Below, piece after piece: positions 60,181 to 64,000 of a stretch of DNA of 64,000 bases. The translations under genes were made by a program, and so were the position numbers. Below the pieces are notes generated by a model. The model ran no database searches and was not told where the DNA came from. It saw nothing but the letters and a program-made list of their open reading frames with translations. The stretch's first letter is position 1, and every line of letters begins with the position of its first letter. This DNA is from Clostridiales bacterium. GTDB lineage: Bacteria; Bacillota; Dethiobacteria; Dethiobacterales; Dethiobacteraceae. The DNA lies in contig JAGXRM010000010.1 of assembly GCA_018335855.1 (NCBI GenBank), positions 1-64,000 on the forward strand. Direction: 5' to 3'.

Positions 60181-61742
60181 CGGGCAAACTCAAAGGTTAT
60201 GGTAAGCTCAAAGAGCCTGTTCCACGGAAGTTTAACCTGGGTTACATTTACAAAACCGGGAAAGTGGATTTCTAAATATTTATTTAACTTTTCCTGAATG
60301 TCTTCTGTAACCGGAAGAAGAGCTTCTTCCGAAACGGGGGAACCTCCGTGTTTGATGTCGTATTCAGACAAGATGGTGGACCGGATACCTGTCTGGTAGA
60401 GCCAGTCCTCGGAGATTCTGGTTAGCAGCGCGGTCAGGTGAGCGGATTGATGAAAATTTCTGCGTTTATGGTAATAGCTGTAGAGGGAGCCGTGGGCCAG
60501 GGCTGTACCGATACTGTTTCCAGCGGTATTCCAGCCAGAGTAGGCGGCTAGGGGCAGGAGTGTGTTGTTTTCTGCCAGGAGGCGCATCAGTGCGTCATCG
60601 GCACCGTTTGTATACGCTACGTCAACCAGTGCTGTTGCTTGGTTTGTGTTTAGGGAATTCTGGATATTTTGTAGCAGGTTCCTGTGAAGGCTTGTAATGG
60701 GCTCTGTGCCTGTTTGTGTGACTGCCTCACGGGTGCCGGTAGCTGGCATATTAACAATAAGGGCTAAATCCGGGTTGTCTTCGGTATGGGTACCGCCCAG
60801 GGATTGAATATGTTTGGAGATGGTCTCTCCCAGGGGGATATCTTCATAGTGAGGAATGACTTGTTGGGCTTTGGGAGTTCCGTAGATTATCTGGATGTTG
60901 GGGGTATGGCGGTTGATGTCGTGTACGGCGCGGGCAAAAAGCAGCGCGCCTATTTGGTCTGCGCCGGGGTAGGTGTCGGCGCGGTCCTGATTGTTAATTT
61001 GAGGCTCGAGACTGCGGAGTTCCAGTTTGGAGTAGCTGAACTCCGAGGAGTCATCGCGGGCAATGATGTAGTATGTAATAAGGTCTTGGTTGACCATGGT
61101 CAGCGTTTTTGAGATGAGGTCGTTATTGAGGAGGCGGCGTTGCAGATAGTCTTTTAGGACGGGTGCCGGGATTTCGGCTTCCAGGCGGGCGCGGTCTTGT
61201 TTTTCCTGGGGAGTGGCGGTGCCCAGTGCCTCTTTGTCGGCGAGGGTGGAGAGGCGGCCTAGTTTGGCGCCATATTCACTGAAGTAGGGAGGATGTCCAG
61301 CGCTTTCATTGCCTACTGCGGAGCGCATGATTGTACTGAAGGCATAGACTGGAGTCTTGGAACGCTTTAATAGAGTTTCCAGTCGGTTTTGGTTTTGATT
61401 GAGTTGTTCCGGCGGGATGTGATGGGCGCGGCTGGGAACCAGGCCGCCAAAGTAGAGGGTATCGAGGGAGAGGACCATGGCGTCGGCTTTGTTGGCGTTT
61501 TCCAGCAGCCACTGCCACAGAGCTTCCGTATCGGTAGATAACTCCCCGCTGTTGAGATATTCACGGGGAGGAATGAGCAGGTTGAAGTTGGTGAGGTTGT
61601 TTAGCTCAGCGACATAATCGTAATTAACGGGTCTGTTGTCCAGAGGGACATAGAGGATTGTTGTTTCTGTGTTGAGTATGTAATAGGTAGCTGCTATTAT
61701 GATCACTGCGATGAAAAGAACTATTTTTCTGCTCAGCCGCAA
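60171..61742 (-). CDS. DUF4127-family protein
   Basis: A 523-residue exported protein, TTG start at 61742 behind GGAGG. N-terminal anchor (IVLFIAVIIIAATYYILNTE), then the family opening TTILYVPLDNRPVNYDYVAE, and later MVLSLDTLYFGGLVPSRAHH and ARDDSSEFSYSKLELRSLEP, VDVAYTNGADDALMRLLAEN, YSGWNTAGNSIGTALAHGSL. DUF4127 occurs in Gram-positives; the pattern suggests a metal-dependent hydrolase-like fold, but no function is established. Confidence 0.88.
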   Translation of the reverse strand: MRLSRKIVLFIAVIIIAATYYILNTETTILYVPLDNRPVNYDYVAELNNLTNFNLLIPPREYLNSGELSTDTEALWQWLLENANKADAMVLSLDTLYFGGLVPSRAHHIPPEQLNQNQNRLETLLKRSKTPVYAFSTIMRSAVGNESAGHPPYFSEYGAKLGRLSTLADKEALGTATPQEKQDRARLEAEIPAPVLKDYLQRRLLNNDLISKTLTMVNQDLITYYIIARDDSSEFSYSKLELRSLEPQINNQDRADTYPGADQIGALLFARAVHDINRHTPNIQIIYGTPKAQQVIPHYEDIPLGETISKHIQSLGGTHTEDNPDLALIVNMPATGTREAVTQTGTEPITSLHRNLLQNIQNSLNTNQATALVDVAYTNGADDALMRLLAENNTLLPLAAYSGWNTAGNSIGTALAHGSLYSYYHKRRNFHQSAHLTALLTRISEDWLYQTGIRSTILSEYDIKHGGSPVSEEALLPVTEDIQEKLNKYLEIHFPGFVNVTQVKLPWNRLFELTITFEFARNP

Positions 61743-61851
61743 AGGGGGCCTCCTTCAGGGAAAACGTAAAAAGCCAAGTATAATTATACAAGATATAGTA
61801 TTTTCACACAATGGTATATGTAGCTTTGTAAAGAAAATTTATCCGTTCCGT

Positions 61852-62889
61852 TTACACGATATAGATGGGGTTGGTGAAGATCCAGGGTTTTTTGTTGCAG
61901 TATACTTCCAGGCGGTACACGCCGGGTTCATATAAGCGTAAGGTCACGTTACAGCGGAGAATTTCGTTCAGTAACTGACCGTTGCGGATAACACGGAGGG
62001 TGAGTCGTCCCCTGAATTGAGAGGGGCATTGAATCTGCAGTCCGGTTATTTCTTCTAAGGGAGCGGTGTCGCCTATCTGGTATTGGTTATCTTGGTTAAG
62101 TGCTGTGAAGGAAAAGCCTTGGGCTGTGCCGATTAGATTGTTGACAATATAGGAGCGGCCCTGGCGGAGTGCACTGTAGATTTGTGTTTTTGCTTTGACC
62201 GGGTCTCTGGACAGTGGTTCGTCGAGGAGGATACAGTTATTGGCGGTGCGAAAAAGGTAGCGGTACGGGAAGATGGTGCGGCGTATCGGGCCTTTACAGA
62301 CAGGCCATGCGTGGGCGTCGGAGCCGGCGATGGCGGTGATGGGGCGATGCTGAGTGACTTCGTCGAACCGGGCCATGGCCTGAGGTGTGGGACCGGTGAT
62401 GGGGCCGGCGGGATTGATGTAAGAATAGTAAAGGCCTTGCAGTATATTTCTTACCCCGTCACGCCATTGGGAGCACCAGTTCCAGACTTCTATGCCACTA
62501 TAGCCTTGTGCGTCCCAGTGTGTCCAGGGATAATGGGCGTTATTGAGGACCAGGGGTGAGCCGATTTCAAAGGGGTGGGCAATAAAGCCGAAACCGCCCT
62601 GGGCGTTCACTTGGTTAATAACCTGTTGGGGGTCGGAGTCGTTTTGTGCGACCGGTTCGGTGATGTTTAAAGCCAGGTAATGATTTTTTGTGGTGTTAAT
62701 TTCGCTGCCGATGAGGACGAGTACATCGTGGATGTATCCTTCCTCGGGTAACCCCTGGAGATTGCCGTGATCGGTAATAACAACAAAAGCTAGGCCTGCG
62801 GATTTCGCGGCCAGCGCTATTTTCTCAATCGATTTGTGTCCGTCAGAATAGGTACTGTGAATGTGGATGTTTCCGACATAAGGATGCAT
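61852..62889 (-). CDS. PHP-domain metal-dependent phosphoesterase
   Basis: A 345-residue protein from ATG 62889 (GGGTGG upstream; GTG 62916 also open). PHP motifs: NIHIHSTYSDGHKSIEKIAL (motif I), AFVVITDHGNL (II), FIAHPFEIGS (III), and AGSDAHAWPVC (IV) supply metal ligands. The C-terminal 100 residues form a beta-rich domain (YQIGDTAPLEEITGLQIQCP, LRLYEPGVYRLEVYCNKKPW). Substrate unknown. No signal peptide, so probably cytoplasmic. Confidence 0.88.
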   Translation of the reverse strand: MHPYVGNIHIHSTYSDGHKSIEKIALAAKSAGLAFVVITDHGNLQGLPEEGYIHDVLVLIGSEINTTKNHYLALNITEPVAQNDSDPQQVINQVNAQGGFGFIAHPFEIGSPLVLNNAHYPWTHWDAQGYSGIEVWNWCSQWRDGVRNILQGLYYSYINPAGPITGPTPQAMARFDEVTQHRPITAIAGSDAHAWPVCKGPIRRTIFPYRYLFRTANNCILLDEPLSRDPVKAKTQIYSALRQGRSYIVNNLIGTAQGFSFTALNQDNQYQIGDTAPLEEITGLQIQCPSQFRGRLTLRVIRNGQLLNEILRCNVTLRLYEPGVYRLEVYCNKKPWIFTNPIYIV

Positions 62890-62988
62890 CCGCGACCACC
62901 CTGCCTTAAGATACACACTCTAATACCTTATTCTGTTATAATTTCCCTTATTCCTGCTAAAGTATGGTCAAAAATAAAAAAAACGGGA

Positions 62989-63012
62989 GGAAACGGGCTT
63001 TGGCCCGTTTCC
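62989..63012 (-). terminator. Terminator of the DUF5667 gene
   Basis: GGAAACGGGC/GCCCGTTTCC with a 4-base loop, followed on the minus strand by CTCCCG and a T8 run, eight bases after the stop. Confidence 0.9.
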
Positions 63013-63019
63013 CTGAAGG

Positions 63020-63763
63020 TTATCTGTTCTTTTTAGGTTCCGGCTTGGTCCGGTTAGGCTTGCCCGGTTTAACCGGGTCGTCTGTTTCCTGGTCTGCTTC
63101 CTCTGTTGTTATCTCTATGATGTCTACATCAAGCTTTTTGGCCAGACCGGGGGGGGGGTTCAGTTGGCCGTTGCCTGTGTTTGGTCCGGGAGCATAGACT
63201 GCCTCGCGAACAGTCTGGCTGCGGATTTTACCTGTTTGGGACATCTGCATAGCCCTTTCCAGGGCGGGTTTTGCCTGCTCAGGCGCCTTCTCCCAGGCTT
63301 TTCTCAGTGCTAACTGGGAGGGGTGAGAGTAGACGGATTCGTCTACCGTCTCCTCATTGTTATAGACGGCATTGAATACTTGCTTTAACCTGTCTTTACC
63401 CTTGTACCCTTCTGCCTTAGCTACTGCTTTGGCAAAGGCATTCACCAGCCTTTCGGCGTACCGTTCTTGCTTTTCCTCGGGGAGGGCATTGAGTTCAGCT
63501 AAACGGCGCTCGGCAAATTGGTTGAGCTTTTCCGCCTTGGCTTCCGATGAGAAGGTGAGAAGCAACTCTATTCTCTCTATGAGCAGCTTCAGGAAGTAAA
63601 AGGGCGAGTCCGGGGTCAGGCCTACTGCCTCCGGCTCTTCTGTTTCGTATACAGCTGCAGTTACAGTACCCGCAGTGTCTTGATTACTGGCCAATGCTGC
63701 TGACGGGAGAACCAGGGAAAGTGTCAGCAGTACAGCCAGCATCAGGAGAAATAGTTTTTTCAT
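63020..63763 (-). CDS. DUF5667 domain-containing exported protein
   Basis: A 247-residue protein with GGAGC nine bases before ATG 63763. Signal peptide 1-25 (LFLLMLAVLLTLSLVLPSAA). The DUF5667 region (about 45-130) has LTPDSPFYFLKLLIERIELL, LTFSSEAKAEKLNQFAERRL and AELNALPEEKQERYAERLVN. The tail is Pro/Lys-rich (VKPGKPNRTKPEPKKNR). A run of ten C on the coding strand encodes PPP near residue 205. Function unknown. Confidence 0.86.
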   Translation of the reverse strand: MKKLFLLMLAVLLTLSLVLPSAALASNQDTAGTVTAAVYETEEPEAVGLTPDSPFYFLKLLIERIELLLTFSSEAKAEKLNQFAERRLAELNALPEEKQERYAERLVNAFAKAVAKAEGYKGKDRLKQVFNAVYNNEETVDESVYSHPSQLALRKAWEKAPEQAKPALERAMQMSQTGKIRSQTVREAVYAPGPNTGNGQLNPPPGLAKKLDVDIIEITTEEADQETDDPVKPGKPNRTKPEPKKNR

Positions 63764-63953
63764 AGTGTCAGCTCCTTATTTCTCCCCCGCTACCACATAC
63801 ATTCGCAGGCAGATCAATTTTTATGGGGGTAGTGCGGGAAAAACATCTCGGGTATTAAGAATTTTACAGGATTATGCAGATTTTTAAAGAGGGAATTTGC
63901 TATTTGATGTGGAAATAAGTTTGATAACGTAAGGTAGACGGAGGCGATAACCG
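63764..63953. other. Intergenic region between divergent genes
   Basis: About 190 bp separates the DUF5667 gene from a plus-strand gene at the right edge. It should hold both promoters; I could not pick a convincing -35/-10 pair. Confidence 0.4.
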
Positions 63954-64000
63954 TTGGGAAAGATTCGGATCAAAAGTGATGTGGAAGTTAAGCGGCGCTT
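63954..64000 (+). CDS. Start of a plus-strand gene (runs off right edge)
   Basis: TTG 63954 has GGAGG nine bases upstream, and the frame then reads GKIRIKSDVEVKRR to the window end. It is short and unassigned; spacing and codon use support a real start. Confidence 0.45.
   Translation, partial: MGKIRIKSDVEVKRR

Overview
The window looks like part of the chromosome of a low-to-mid GC Bacillota, probably a spore-former-like or syntrophic member of the Clostridia; I cannot name the species. Grounds: strong GGAGG ribosome sites, many GTG/TTG starts, consensus sigma-A promoters, LytR-CpsA-Psr, TagO/TagA-like, CsaB and SLH proteins, DUF1540, DUF4127, DUF5667 and DUF5693 families, and repeated use of the copper-amine-oxidase N-terminal (CuAO-N) domain as an extracellular add-on. 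Nearly all genes are on the minus strand.

Region 1 (1-8.0 kb) is a toxin-antitoxin (TA) island. It holds two YefM/ParE pairs, MazEF, a HigA with a frameshifted HigB, an XRE-ImmA/IrrE-PIN triad and an orphan antitoxin. Between them lie at least five whole, partial or decayed copies of one tyrosine recombinase. Several copies have a LexA (SOS) box-like motif at the 5' side, and a 31-bp sequence containing half of that box recurs exactly 800 bp apart. Intergenic stretches are mosaics of pieces of the same modules, so the island has grown and decayed by repeated duplication and deletion.

Region 2 (8.1-25.9 kb) is AT-rich and is the strain-variable part of a surface polysaccharide locus: an SGNH hydrolase / carbamoyltransferase / DUF5989 / SxtJ module, IS21 relics, a UDP-sugar dehydrogenase, Wzy polymerase, Wzx flippase, glycosyltransferases, and CapE-CapF-CapG-type genes for UDP-N-acetyl-L-fucosamine. 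FemAB-like, DegT-like and GNAT proteins and the priming sugar transferase complete it.

Region 3 (25.9-38 kb) is GC-richer and carries the conserved part: PglE/PglF-like amino-sugar genes, a TPR-tailed O-antigen ligase-like protein, Wzz, TagO-like and TagA-like enzymes, CsaB pyruvyl transferase and DUF5693. Base composition changes inside the PglE-like gene, suggesting that the variable cassette was exchanged by recombination there. CsaB fits the SLH-domain transglutaminase at 39.4 kb: SLH domains bind pyruvylated secondary cell wall polymer, and LytR-CpsA-Psr (38.3 kb) would attach such polymers to peptidoglycan.

Region 4 (38-64 kb) encodes the cell envelope: a CtpA-type protease, an RND/HlyD/TolC-like efflux operon with its own TetR and a 28-bp palindromic operator, an ECF sigma/anti-sigma pair with a sigma-E-like autoregulatory promoter, a membrane-anchored FAD oxidoreductase, a NamZ-type muramidase, two large paralogous secreted CuAO-N proteins, DUF4127, a PHP-domain protein and DUF5667. 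No rRNA, tRNA or CRISPR array was seen.
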